Shown: one piece after another, positions 34,533 through 45,614 of the stretch | Layout of the letters: every line of letters starts with the position of its first letter | Numbering within the stretch: position 1 is the first letter of the stretch | Source: Anthopleura xanthogrammica | Taxonomy: Eukaryota > Cnidaria > Anthozoa > Actiniaria > Actiniidae | Length of the DNA: 64,000 nucleotides | Direction: 5' to 3' | Assembly: GCA_964019055.1 (NCBI GenBank) | Contig: OZ025207.1 | Coordinates: 3,085,001 to 3,149,000, forward strand | The notes under the pieces: model-generated | What the model was told of the DNA's origin: nothing | What the model saw: the letters and a program-made list of their open reading frames with translations, nothing else | Database searches by the model: none | Made by a program: the position numbers and the translations under genes

Positions 34533-34960
34533 TCAAGGACATTCAAAGACGGCAATGATTCAGTCTTTATTCGCTGTCAACCAATGGTAACCTTCTTCAC
34601 TCTGATTTATTTCACAACTGTTCAAATGCATTCATTTACTAATCATGCATACTCTCCACTGTGACTCTCTGTCACACAAATCATTCAATTCTTTCATGAC
34701 TTCACTGTCTTTAAATTTTATGACTTGTAGAATTATTAAAACATTTTTTTCTTCTCTCATTTGGCTCATTTTCTCAGTGAGTTTACATTTTCTCCATACT
34801 TGAACGATTTGTGTAACATCAAGCCATGTTGGACAGTATGAAATAGAACTTTTGCAATGTTTGAAGAGCTATATCTTGGAAACGAATGGACCAAAAGAGC
34901 TTAGCTATTTTTGCGTCTTCTAAACAGAAAACTAAAAACGGTGGAAGGGTTATAGGCACT

Positions 34961-37900
34961 AAAAATCTTTTCAAATTTGTGATAGTTTAAGTTATTAGGA
35001 TTCTACTGTATGAATCATTTGATTACTATATGTTGTTATAATAATGCCATGGTGATCTTCTGGCTGCTTCCTGGTTTCCATCCAACTTCACAGTAAGTCA
35101 AAGTGCATGGTTTATCAACATTCAGTTCACTGGTTATTTTTCCACTTATCATCCTCTTCCATTTCATTCTCATTTCCATAATTTTGGTACACGATTCTTT
35201 AGTATTGAATTTGGTTTGAAAATTTCAACTAAAAATTACATATTCACAGTCTGAGGATGTTAGATGGAAGATGACAGTTCTAATCTTTTTCGTTGGAAGT
35301 TACAAGCTTTCAATTGTTGGGGTGCATTAGACATCATTGCTCAAAAGTCATAATTTTTTCTAGAACAAAAAGTTATTAATTTTCCTAGAACTATTGATTT
35401 CCGAAGAATCCCAAAAAGGGTTGATTGCACTTTAAATAAAAGATTTTTTTAAAAGAAATTGAGCATTATGGATATGTTTCTTAATTTGAAGTGATTGCAT
35501 CCCAAGAATTTGGAAAGTATTATCTCTGAGCTAAGGAATTGATGATGATGCATCATCCACATGTCTTGCTAGATCGTTAATACTTTTTGGCACATGTGTT
35601 CTTGTATATGAAATGGAAAAATTATTAATAGTAGAGATCAGAGTAACACTCCATTGCCTGAAAAAGAGGCTTCAAGTCGTGGCATTTGGGTCAGTTTCTA
35701 TACATTTACTGTATTGTTGACCAACATGAAAAGAAATTGGATTTGGCAATGGCATCTGTATGGAGTAGCTAATCATCTACTGAAATTCCACTGAATTTTT
35801 GTGGAGGGAGGAAAACTGGAGAAGAACCAGGATAAAAAACCCTTGAAATACAGGAGAGAAGCAACAAGCAACTCTACTCACATACGACACCGAGCCCGGC
35901 AGGACTTGAACTGAGGTTTTATTGGTGAGAGGCGAGCCTTCTCACGGCTATGCTACCCATGCTTCCCTAATGCCTCGACTTGAAACAATAATTGTTTGAA
36001 GGCAATAGAGTGTAACTCTGATATCTGCTATTAAGAACTTTTCCTACTGTTTTCAAATATGGTAACATTTGTGTGCAAGCATAAAAAGTAATGCAACAGA
36101 TATTTTGGAATTCCTATTATTACTGAACAAAGAACTTTGTTTTGAAACATTGGCAAAAATGAAGGCAGCTCATTCAATATGGGCTGAAGTATAGCAAATA
36201 CCATGAAAAACCATCATGAAAAACTTAGAAACTTGCTGATTCGCATAAACTACTGCGAAGGTACCAAGACATACTATCAAAACAGACCTCTAGGCCTATC
36301 TGTTGCAATAGCTTTCCATGTTTGTGCATTATTCAACATGAAATATTTCTCTAGAAACTATTTCATGTGCTCTTAAAGTGGTGAAATTTTAACTTTAGTG
36401 ACTATGATTGAACACACCAATGGTCAGGTAGAGGGTCTGTGCACATAATTATGTTTACATCTTTGAATGTATATTTTGGCTCTACCACATCAATCCTATA
36501 ATGGGCAATGCCTATTCTTTTTTATCGGCCGGATTTATGCCAACGTTGGCTGTTATTTAAATTAAATTTGTCTAATTCGACCCCTAAATTTGTTGAAATC
36601 CATCTCTCGAAATCAACTAAATAGCTAGTGACATGTAGCTATTTGATTGGCTCTTTACTCATTTCTGTTTAGCGGGATTGATGTGGTATCTTAGTGCACT
36701 GTTTCTTTATCTGATATACCCGTCAAAATTCCATTTACATGTAATTGGGTTGTGATTTCATTCAACCTGTGAAAAAAATTCAAAAACTTTTCTGAGTTTT
36801 GATTCACTGCATTTTGGTAATGGAACTCCATAGGGCTTGGTGTGTTCATATCATAGTCTGACATAGGTTTTGGTTGAGTAAAAGTACACAAGTGTGATAA
36901 ATGGTATTCCAAAATGTAGCAAGAAAAATTGGCATCCACCAGATACTTTCAGAGAAATATTTGATTGGCATCTTTCAACATCTGATTGATTTTGAGTTAA
37001 CTTCAAATACTCATTGTGCCACTCTGGCCTCAATTCCAATTCAGTCTGGTATCTTGAATGCATAATTATGAGCCTCTGGCTTGGGAGACTGAGCAATCAC
37101 TCCCTGCATGATCAATACAAGATCAATGAAATTCAACATGTTATCTTAAGTGATTGGATTAGATAATACCATTTGTCATTCTTGCTGTAATGTAGAATAG
37201 TTTATGCAGGATTGTGATAACCATGGTACATACATGTCCTGCTGGAACAAATTGTTTATCGGTTTTAATTACTCTTTTTTTGGGCCGTGATTTGTGAAAT
37301 TCAAAAAAATAGCCCTCCTGTGCCACCCTGTTACTGGGACTATATCAGCGCATTGTCATGTGCCATGGGTTTATCATACTCCTCCATAAATTGCTCTACA
37401 CTTCTGCTAGTACCAGAATAGATCATGCAGTTAAAACACTGAACTTTGCACTTAACAAATTAATTCTTTAGAATCCAAAGTTGATCTATTGAGGCTAATT
37501 TATTTCCAACCAAATTGGATACAACTCATGCAAAGTTCAATGTCTTAACCAGTCCTATCTGATGCTGTTAAATAAGGCATACAACTGGTGTTGTCCATTA
37601 CGAAAGCTGTCCAGAATTAAATTCCTACACATTCTGAAAAAAATTTCTAATATGGATGATGTTGAAGATATTTACCATGAAGGAAACAGCGTTCCAACTC
37701 TTGCATGCAAGTTTTGGCAATATTTTCTATCAATTTTTGGCAATATTTTCTATCAATTTTTTGAAGGACAACTCTAGTTTTATGCCTTGTTTTCAGTATT
37801 TTGTACTAGTCTTTTACTCAACAACACCTATGTCTCTAGAATCTCAATCAAATGGTCCGTCCTGGAGGTCTTTAGTTCATCCTACTCAAAACCCTTAAGG

Positions 37901-38740
37901 GTCCCCCTCAACACTTTGTTGGGGGGCACTATTTCTTAAGGGGAAGGTAGATTTGAACTTTTGATCTCCGGGACCTCCGTCTAATTACCCTAGGGGCAAA
38001 AAAATTCACAAAAAGACTTAGTATACATTTTTTCAAAATTTATGGCTTTTTTTTCACAATTTTTTATTTTTTTTCTTTTTTTTATTGCCAATTTGAATTT
38101 TTTTTATTTAAAGCCAATTTCTGAATTTCTTTGCCAATTTGTGAGCCAATCTTTCTTACCTTGTCTATGGTTACCTGACTTGATCCTGGCTTGTGGGTGG
38201 CTGTCTTCTTGCTTGTCCATTTTTTCATCAGAGAAACTTGAGCTTACCTGGATTTGAACCCTAACCTGCAACTTACCTTTGGCTCTGTAGTCCGGTGATC
38301 TGTGCTGTAGACTGTTGATGTGTTTGTTGAGGGTTAAGGTATTAATGTCCTTAAGACATAAGGCTTGTACTAGTTGGCATATTAATGACCTATTAAAAAT
38401 TCTTATGAATAATTAATGGCTTGTTTATTGTCTGAGCAAAACAATGGGATAATGAGCAGGACAAAAGAAGGGATTAGATGGGAGGGTAGAGGTGCCAAGA
38501 AGAATATTGATAAATGATAAAGTGACCATGAGGTGTAAGAGCCCTAGGCGTGGCTTTGACTCCCGAGAGGTCCAAAAATGTTTTAAGTTTTTTGGCGGGA
38601 AAACTCCTGGGCTTGAAAAGAGGCCAGTGAAAATCAAGAAGTGAAGAGCTCGAAAAATTTCTAAGTTTTTTGGCGGGAAAAAAGTGCGATTTTGAAAAGG
38701 GGTATACCACAAAATAAACCAGACAAAACATAAGTTTAAA
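34961..38740. other. Long stretch without a supported gene
   Basis: AT-rich DNA. It contains one SINE (35795-35967). Minus-strand frames around 36690-37096 and the plus frame at 37562-37777 have ordinary residue composition but no usable splice sites or recognisable domain. Confidence 0.4.
35795..35967 (-). mobile_element. tRNA-derived SINE copy
   Basis: Read on the minus strand: a degenerate tRNA-like head, then the body GTGAGTAGAGTTGCTTG ... GTTTTCCTCCCTCCAC shared by all SINE copies here. Confidence 0.7.
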
Positions 38741-38744
38741 ATCA

Positions 38745-39571
38745 TTTATTTCAAAATTCAACAGTACATTTCAAAATACACAGCATTTAAGAAACAAAAA
38801 AGTCACAAAGATAGAAAATTGTTAACCTTTACCGAGTCTGTTCCTCGCTAATATTGCACGGAACAGTTCTCATTGTTCTTGCTCTATGGGCTACCTTTGC
38901 TATCTTGGTTCTGTAAACAAAACAAAAATATCAGAAGGTCAAGTTAGCTTTGACAAATAAAATAAAATAGCAAACAGCGCAAATATAATAAAACTGCAAG
39001 GGAAATATTAACGTTTTCACAATTGCTCATGATAAATGAAAATGTGCGCGCATGATGCGCCTTCATAAATACTTAAATTTTCTTATTTTATGTAATAAAA
39101 ATGCCTACTAAAGATGGATTTTGCGGCTAGCAGAGAGATGATATGGAAGACTAAAGGAGTCGGCTTTGCCACTTGTTAACTATGCGCATATCGTTAAATC
39201 AAAAATAAGCCTTACATGTTATTAACGAAACAAATTAGACAGCCAAAAATAGTAAGAATGAAAAAAATTGCGCATTTGCTAAGCAGCCAAGAACTTCAGG
39301 GATCGACGAATGGATAGAAAATAGACTATTGAGTGGTTAAGTATACAGACACTACCGATATTAACTGAAAACGATGACATTTCACTCGATTTTCTTAGTT
39401 TCGCCGTCCTCACAGACATTCAATAAAGTCTATAATCCAATTTACCTTGTTTTCAGACATCCACGGGGCTTCATACAACTTATTTCTTGACTTATTCAGC
39501 GTTCTTTCTCGTTTCTTGATTCACCAAGTCTTCAACATGGAGGACTCAAACAGTTCGAAGACGCAGTGTCC
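38745..39571 (-). CDS. Possible two-exon transcript with a 36-residue basic ORF
   Basis: Exon 39446-39571 (after CTCTAG, donor GTAAAT) and a last exon from 38910 (after TTTACAG) join in phase 2. An ATG at 39474 with an in-frame stop upstream gives 36 residues (MKPRGCLKTRTK, then IAKVAHRARTMRTVPCNISE, then EQTR) ending at 38829; AATAAA follows at 38750-38745. The first exon also has an alternative frame that ends in TGA. The family is not recognised, and the transcript might be non-coding. Confidence 0.33.
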
Positions 39572-39618
39572 CTAGAGAAAATAAAGTCACGAGAACAAAA
39601 CAAAAGATAATTGTCAAT

Positions 39619-40140
39619 TGGGATTTAAAAGTGACAAAATTATTTCATTGAAAAGCGGGGTGGTGGGCTTCCTGTGGTATTCGTGCTTGTCACAGCAAAA
39701 CACAGGAAACCCAAATTGCGTGTATTTTGAACTCGTTTTTCCCCTTGACTATTAATACAACAGATATTTTACATTCAAAAGAGAAATGCAACTATATCTT
39801 ACTGTGCTGGTTGTTTATAGAAAAAAATTTGTTTTATCAATTTTCCGTTCCCCGTTACCTGTTCCCCGTTCCCCGTTACCTGTTCCCCGTTCCCCGTTCC
39901 TTGTTCTTAATTAAGATAGCCGTGCTTCAACCCGTCGTATCTTTCAAACTAGTTATATATTGGAGGCATACGATAAATAAACTCATGAAAAAAAAGAGAA
40001 AATTCTCAATTTGGATTTAAAAGTGACAAAATTATTTTATTGAAAAGCGGCGTGGTGGGCTTCCTGTGTTATTCGTGCGTCTCACAGCAGTACACAGGAA
40101 ACCCAAATTGCATGTATTTTAAACTCATTTTTCTCCTCGT
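39619..40140. repeat. Duplicated left end of the fold-back element
   Basis: About 120 bp at 39619-39740 (GGGATTTAAAAGTGACAAAA ... GTGGTGGGCTTCCTGTG ... ACACAGGAAACCCAAATTGC) recurs at 40010-40130 with about 90% identity. Between them lies a short run of CCCCGTTCCCCGTTACCTGTT repeats (39846-39900). Confidence 0.75.
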
Positions 40141-42141
40141 TCCTAAGAGAGTTTAGAAACTATTTTAACGCTTACATAAAGCAACTCTAAATATCTATCA
40201 TGTGTATTAATTTCGTTTGGAAACAAATTAAAAGTGTGCTCGAAAAGAGGAAAATGCTGAAAACACTATACCGCTGACCAATTCTTATTTTCATCAAAAA
40301 TTACGACCCGTATAAAATCTTTAATATAACTCTAATCAAGAAATGGATTTCAGAACCATGTTGACACTGACCTTAGCTTTCCAACGAGCTGTGTTTTGTT
40401 TGAAAAAACTCAATATTTCGATTTACGAAAATTTGGACCAACTCGAAAAACGTTTATTTCGGGTACATAACTTCAAGCGGCTTGTTTTCTATGAAATAAA
40501 GTAAAATGTTAAAATATTTTGATGCGTAGATTTAAAGCTCATTTAGTACTTTCTTATAACGTTAAAACATTTTAAGTCGAATCTTTTTTTCATTTTTTTA
40601 AAAGCGTTTTTTGACGGATGGAGCCGTTTGGGCTTCCTGTGGTAACATTTTTGCAAGGTAACAGTTTATGATCATAATTTTAGTAGTGAAATTATGCAAA
40701 AAAATCATATATTATAACGTATTTACGGTGAATAAGCAATAATCTTCCTGTTACAGCTATTTTTAAAAAAGAAAAAATGAAGTTTAGATTTAGCACAAAA
40801 ATTTAAGTCTTACCACAGGTATCCCAAGGTTTCACAATTTTATGGCTCGATAATAGTGAACTTGTTTATTTCAATTTCTTTATCACTAACACAATACTCT
40901 TAGAACCTTACGTAATTTCCAGGGATAGTTTATATTTTTCTCGAGACCTACACATTTTTAAGGAGATTTATGAAAAGCAGTTATTTTTTCAACTGAAAAC
41001 GTAGTGCTTTATGTGCGCACTAAAGGAACCCGTGCGTAAAACTCTAAGAAATGGTTATCTAATTTTTAACCAATATCTTACCTTAAAAATAGACAGTAGT
41101 TGGCACTAAAAGAGTAGTTGTTGCGAGCTGCTAATTAGGAAACATCTTCTTGCCGCAGTCTTTTAATCTGGGGCCTTAAAACATAAAAATCAATTAATTA
41201 AAAGGGACAAGTCCTTATCGTGGGGAGGGGGTGGGAGAGGGCGGAAGAATCTTATGCAATTTTCTCATTCACGAGAATCCATCGTTTAAAATGCTCTTAG
41301 AATACAATTTCTTTCCCATTAGTCACAATCTTTGAAAAATCTTTGAAGACGTGTCTCAGGTATACCCTTGGGATCCCTGTGGTAAGGGGTGAAAAATCAT
41401 GATTAATTTTGAGGCATCTGTCTCAACAGAAAATCCTTGTTTTGGAAAGATTTTTGGTTCTTACCTATAAATATTTGAAAGTACTTGCACATTCTGCTCA
41501 GTTTCACTACGAAAACTGAGATCATAAACTGCTACCTTAAGAAAAACCTCACCACAGGTAACCCAAACGCCTCCACCGTCAAAAAAACGCGTAGTAAAAA
41601 TAGAAAAAAAGCATGAATCCAAAATATTTTACATTGTGTAGAAAGTATGGAATGAGCTTTAAATCTGTGTGTCAAAATATTTTGACATTTTTCTTTATTT
41701 CATAGAAAACAAGCCGCTTGAAGTTATGTACCCGAAATAAGCGTTTTTCGAGTTGGTCCAAATTTTCGTAAATCGAAATATTGAGTTTTTCCAAACAAAA
41801 TACAGCTTGTTGGAAAGCTAAGGACTTTGCCAACATGGTTCTGAAATTAATTTCTTGATTAGAGTTATATTAAAGATTTTATAGGGGTAGTAAGTTTTGA
41901 TGAAAACTGGGATTGGTCAGCGGTATAGTGTTTTCCGCATTTTCCTCATTTCGTGTGTTTTTTTATCGTTTTTTGAAATGAAACTGACATATATAATAGA
42001 TCTTTAGACACTTTATATGATGGTCCAAAGAACTTCTTGAACGCTTACAAAAATAACTAGAAAAACAGGGTATAATATGTAGCTTTTTGGGATTCCTGTG
42101 GCTTGCGGCCCGGCGACAAAATAACACAGGAAGCCCACCAC
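40052..42141. mobile_element. 2.1-kb fold-back element (arms close to 1 kb)
   Basis: Ends GTGGTGGGCTTCCTGTG and CACAGGAAGCCCACCAC. Matching inverted blocks run inward: 40260-40560 against 41640-41935, 40610-40680 against 41500-41580, and TACCACAGGTATCCCAAGG (about 40812) against CCTTGGGATCCCTGTGGTA (about 41367). There is no transposase frame. The TTCCTGTGGTA / TACCACAGG motif recurs inside each arm. Confidence 0.75.
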
Positions 42142-42681
42142 TGTCATAGACGTGATAGCCTTTTCACCAAAAAAATTTTTTTCAACAGTTTATAACAAGG
42201 AAAAATTTCGTAAAGCCGTAAAACAATACATTCATAGATGTAATATCGTAAAGAAATATGACAAATATTGTTTCTTCGATAATTATAAATATAGATGAAA
42301 TAATCACTTAGAACTGACAAGTACTGAAATACAATTAGAGCCATCTCCGTAAATTCAAGAGTACGTTATTCATCTACACAAATAAGGTTTAGAATTCACA
42401 TTACCTTTTTTCTTGTCTTGTACAAACTAGAAAACCATTAGTCGTTTAGTTTCCTCTGCGCTTTGAAGTTGTTTAGACTCAAATCTTCAACGTATTAAAC
42501 AAATAACGCGTTCGTTCGTACACAGCGCGCTTCCCTTGAGACCAAAATAGTTGCGAGTTATGCGCAAATGGACTTCAATAAGATAAACCTTTTGTTTGAT
42601 GGTGGTTTGTTTTCTTCATGGTGTAAATGCCAACACTCTTGTTTTTATTCATTGTGCCATTGATCTAGCTAAGAAATACAA

Positions 42682-42801
42682 TATAAACCCCTTGCAGCAA
42701 CGTCGGAATGCAGCTCAATTTGGAGGACAAAACAGTAGGTTCTAATTCTCAGGAGATTCAAATTATTGAGCTGCTTTAACGTCACGTGCAAGGGGTCTAT
42801 A
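42682..42801. mobile_element. MITE family A copy, reverse orientation
   Basis: Starts TATAAACCCCTTGCAGCAACGTC and ends GACGTCACG-like GTGCAAGGGGTCTATA; the central palindrome is partly lost. Confidence 0.7.
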
Positions 42802-43740
42802 GCTTTTAAATAAAGAGTGTATACAAACCTGATGAAGTCTCTTCCAATTTGTTTCATACACCGTACATTTTTCCTCTTTTGTTTTCGTTGGTCGGGGGAC
42901 GTTGGGGAGTGGTATAGGAGGCAGTTGGAGGGGGTGTTGGTATGGGAAAAAATACATGGATACAAGACTGTTATGACTGAAGAGCTCCACCCCAAAAGAC
43001 AGTAGAAAAACATCATGGTATATATTATTGTTTTATTCAAGTTATTCTTTTTTTTTGCCATAGTAGGAGATGACAGGAACAGAAGGGTCCTTCAGTTCAT
43101 ATCACATCCTTCATCAAGTTAAATGAAGATGATATATAAATAGGCTATATATACTTATTTAAACAAAGTTAGTCACCAAAAACCTACTAAGCTGAGACCG
43201 CTGAGGAACATAGGACGTATTTTGTATCCAACAAGTAAAGCTTTTCGATACAAACTACAGCTTGAGGATGGTCACAGGAGATGAAACTATAACTAGTAAA
43301 AGATCTCAAGTCCATCAAAATTTATAAAGCGGTTGAAACATGTAACATGTATCTACCCATAATTCTTGCCGGTATCAGCTTTGCAGCTTTTCTGGTGACT
43401 AACTTTACCGAAATGAGTGTATACACTGTACTAGAAATCGTGCCTTGTAGGTGTAAGCGCGCACGTACACCAAAGTAAATATGCCTGGCTATCGATATTA
43501 AATTTACGCACAAATCATTTTTTTCCCTGACGATTGTAAGCTATCTACGACGCTCGGAGAAAATGACACAAACATTTCTTGATTGTCATGCAAAAGATAA
43601 AACGGAGATGCGTAATCTCATATCAGGTGTATTTGCTTTCATTGTTTTTCAGTCTTGACCCGCGCACAAACTGAAAGCAAATGCAGCTTTTCACGAGGAA
43701 GTGAAAACATATTGTTTTCTATTCTATTGAATTTCTCTTG
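42802..43740. other. Intergenic; no gene seen
   Basis: Only short unsupported frames on both strands. Confidence 0.4.
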
Positions 43741-43759
43741 TTATCCTCAGGAAATGAGT

Positions 43760-43980
43760 GGGTACTAAATATTACTACAGCAGCAAGTGAAACATGAGAG
43801 ATCAAAGGCAGTGGTAGTGCACTAGCCTCTCGCCTATGGAGTTCGAATCCCAGACTCGGCTGCATCACATGGGAGTAGAGTTTGTCAGGTATCTCCTCTG
43901 GTTCAAGGGTTTTTCTCCGGACACTCCGGTTTTCCTCCCTCCGCAAAAACCTAACACGCTAAATTCCAATTCAGTCTGTG
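43760..43980 (+). mobile_element. tRNA-derived SINE copy with 3' tail
   Basis: The head carries a B-box-like GAGTTCGAATCCC, and the body contains GAGTAGAGTTTGTCAGG and GTTTTCCTCCCTCCGCA. The following bases (GTGAGTCAGCCGTGCCCTGA, CTTAGATCAGCCCAGAGG) are the single-copy version of the 57-bp minisatellite unit at 47994-48520. Confidence 0.75.
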
Positions 43981-44409
43981 AGTCAGCCGTGCCCTGACTT
44001 AGATCAGCCCAGAGGTTGTTCTGTACCATGCACCCTCTATTCAATAACCACTTCCTTCAGGATCACTGTTACCTTTCCAGTTTGTCGTATCCTTCAAATG
44101 AGTTACAGATGGGAGGCATACAACGATAAAATCTTATTCAGTTTCTCTATAAGTGTTAGATTATCCCACTATTTAAAATTTTTCCAACCTGTGAATGTCA
44201 TTATTTTCTCTAACTCTCTTATCCTCATACTTGACAGACAGACATCAGTGGTAGCAGTCACTCACTTGGGAAGCACGACTAGTCTTCAAGTGAACTTCCA
44301 CAGCACAACCAAGAACCAAGGGTATCTATAACCATACAAAAATATGTGAAGCATAAATTAATAGTGTCATCATCATCAAAAACGAATAGATGAAAAGGAA
44401 AGAGAAAAA

Positions 44410-44560
44410 AACTGTGCAGCCCCGCGCGCAACTTGTCACGCAACAAAAACTAATGTTGCAAGTTGTTGCTGCTTGCTTGCGGTAATACGGTCAACATCAC
44501 TCCGCAACTGGCAACGCAACAATGTTGCGTAGACTTTCGCAAAGTCCTTTGTTTCCGTCT
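44410..44560. mobile_element. GTTGC-rich palindromic repeat, partial
   Basis: Shares the GCGCGCAACTTGTCACGCAACA and CAACAATGTTGCG blocks with 46241-46518. A further piece lies at 44815-44850. Confidence 0.55.
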
Positions 44561-44880
44561 GCGCGGAATAAAGCACAGGCAGCCCAACCTGGACTAGGAT
44601 CACAAGCGCTGAACGAAGGACTTTTCCAACTTGTTTCCTGCCAATTTTAGCGCGCGCTACAGAAACACACGCCATTTTTGGCGCGCAACGAAAATGCGAA
44701 TCCTGCAAGAGGAACTTAAAAAGCCGACCTCTCGCGACGTTCGCTTTGTTTTTTTCTTTTCATTTACTTCGCTCGTGAATCTGTGAGTCTCATAGAAATA
44801 GACTTGGAGCAAGTCTACAATGTTGCGCAACAAGTTGCACGATAAGTAGCTTGCATCTTTCTTTTTCTTTCAAATGTGGC

Positions 44881-45081
44881 CTGGAAAGCACTGTTTGTTA
44901 TGCGCACGCGCGCTGATTACACATGTGATAAACGAATGACATCAACAGACGTTTCTATGGTGATAGAAATGACAAGAAAACCGCTGGAAAGCACCGTTTG
45001 TTCTGCGCGCGCGCTGGTTACACACGTGACAAATGAATGACATCAGCAGACGTTTCTATGGTGATAGAAATGAAAAGAAAA
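44881..45081. repeat. 103-bp tandem duplication upstream of the coiled-coil gene
   Basis: Two units start CTGGAAAGCAC at 44881 and 44984, each with a GCGCGCGC block, ACACRTGWGA and GACGTTTCTATGGTGATAGAA. The array ends about 155 bp before the predicted start codon and could include promoter sequence. Confidence 0.8.
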
Positions 45082-45236
45082 CAGATTCACTACGCGAGTG
45101 TTTGATCAAAAATAACCAACCTCTTTTTATGGAAGGCAAATACGATAAAACTATTATCAAAATTGTTTATCAGCCTTCAGATATACGTATAAGATTTTGA
45201 TTATTCATAAATCTGATTCGTTAGCTATCTGTAGAT

Positions 45237-45582
45237 ATGGAAGAAGGAAAAGAATGTGATCTTGATACTGATGAGTCAAAACTTTTTACTAACTTCCGTA
45301 AGTACGAGAATTTCTTGTCGAAAATAATATCAGAAGTGAACGATAACTTGACTCTAATAATGTTTTCAATTTTGTTTTACAGAATATCTAAGTAAGAAAC
45401 GACTCATCAGTAGGGTTAAGGTAACATCAATTGTAAATACAGTACTGTTTATAGGAATGTTGTTGGTTAAAACAGTGTGAAACAGATTGCATGTGGTGAA
45501 TGACTGGTGTTTTTACTGTTGCTGCTGCTGTTGTTGCTGTTGTTGCTGTTGTTGTTGCTGTTGTTGCTGCTGTTGTTGCTGT

Positions 45583-45614
<32 letters not shown>

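Larger units (their letters stand above)
32352..34960. mobile_element. 2.6-kb element with AGTGCCTATAACCCTTCCAC inverted ends
   Basis: The first 36 bp and the reverse complement of the last 36 bp differ at only a few positions, with weaker similarity for about 100 bp. TTAA precedes the left end; the right flank (AAAA) is degenerate. The ends resemble the TTAA MITE at 12344-13583. It carries nested elements (33539-33753 and 33872-34532). Confidence 0.6.

Noticed and set aside
36691..37096. Minus-strand frames with ordinary composition
   Set aside because: Two overlapping frames in different registers, no splice sites and no recognisable motif; left unannotated as a gene.
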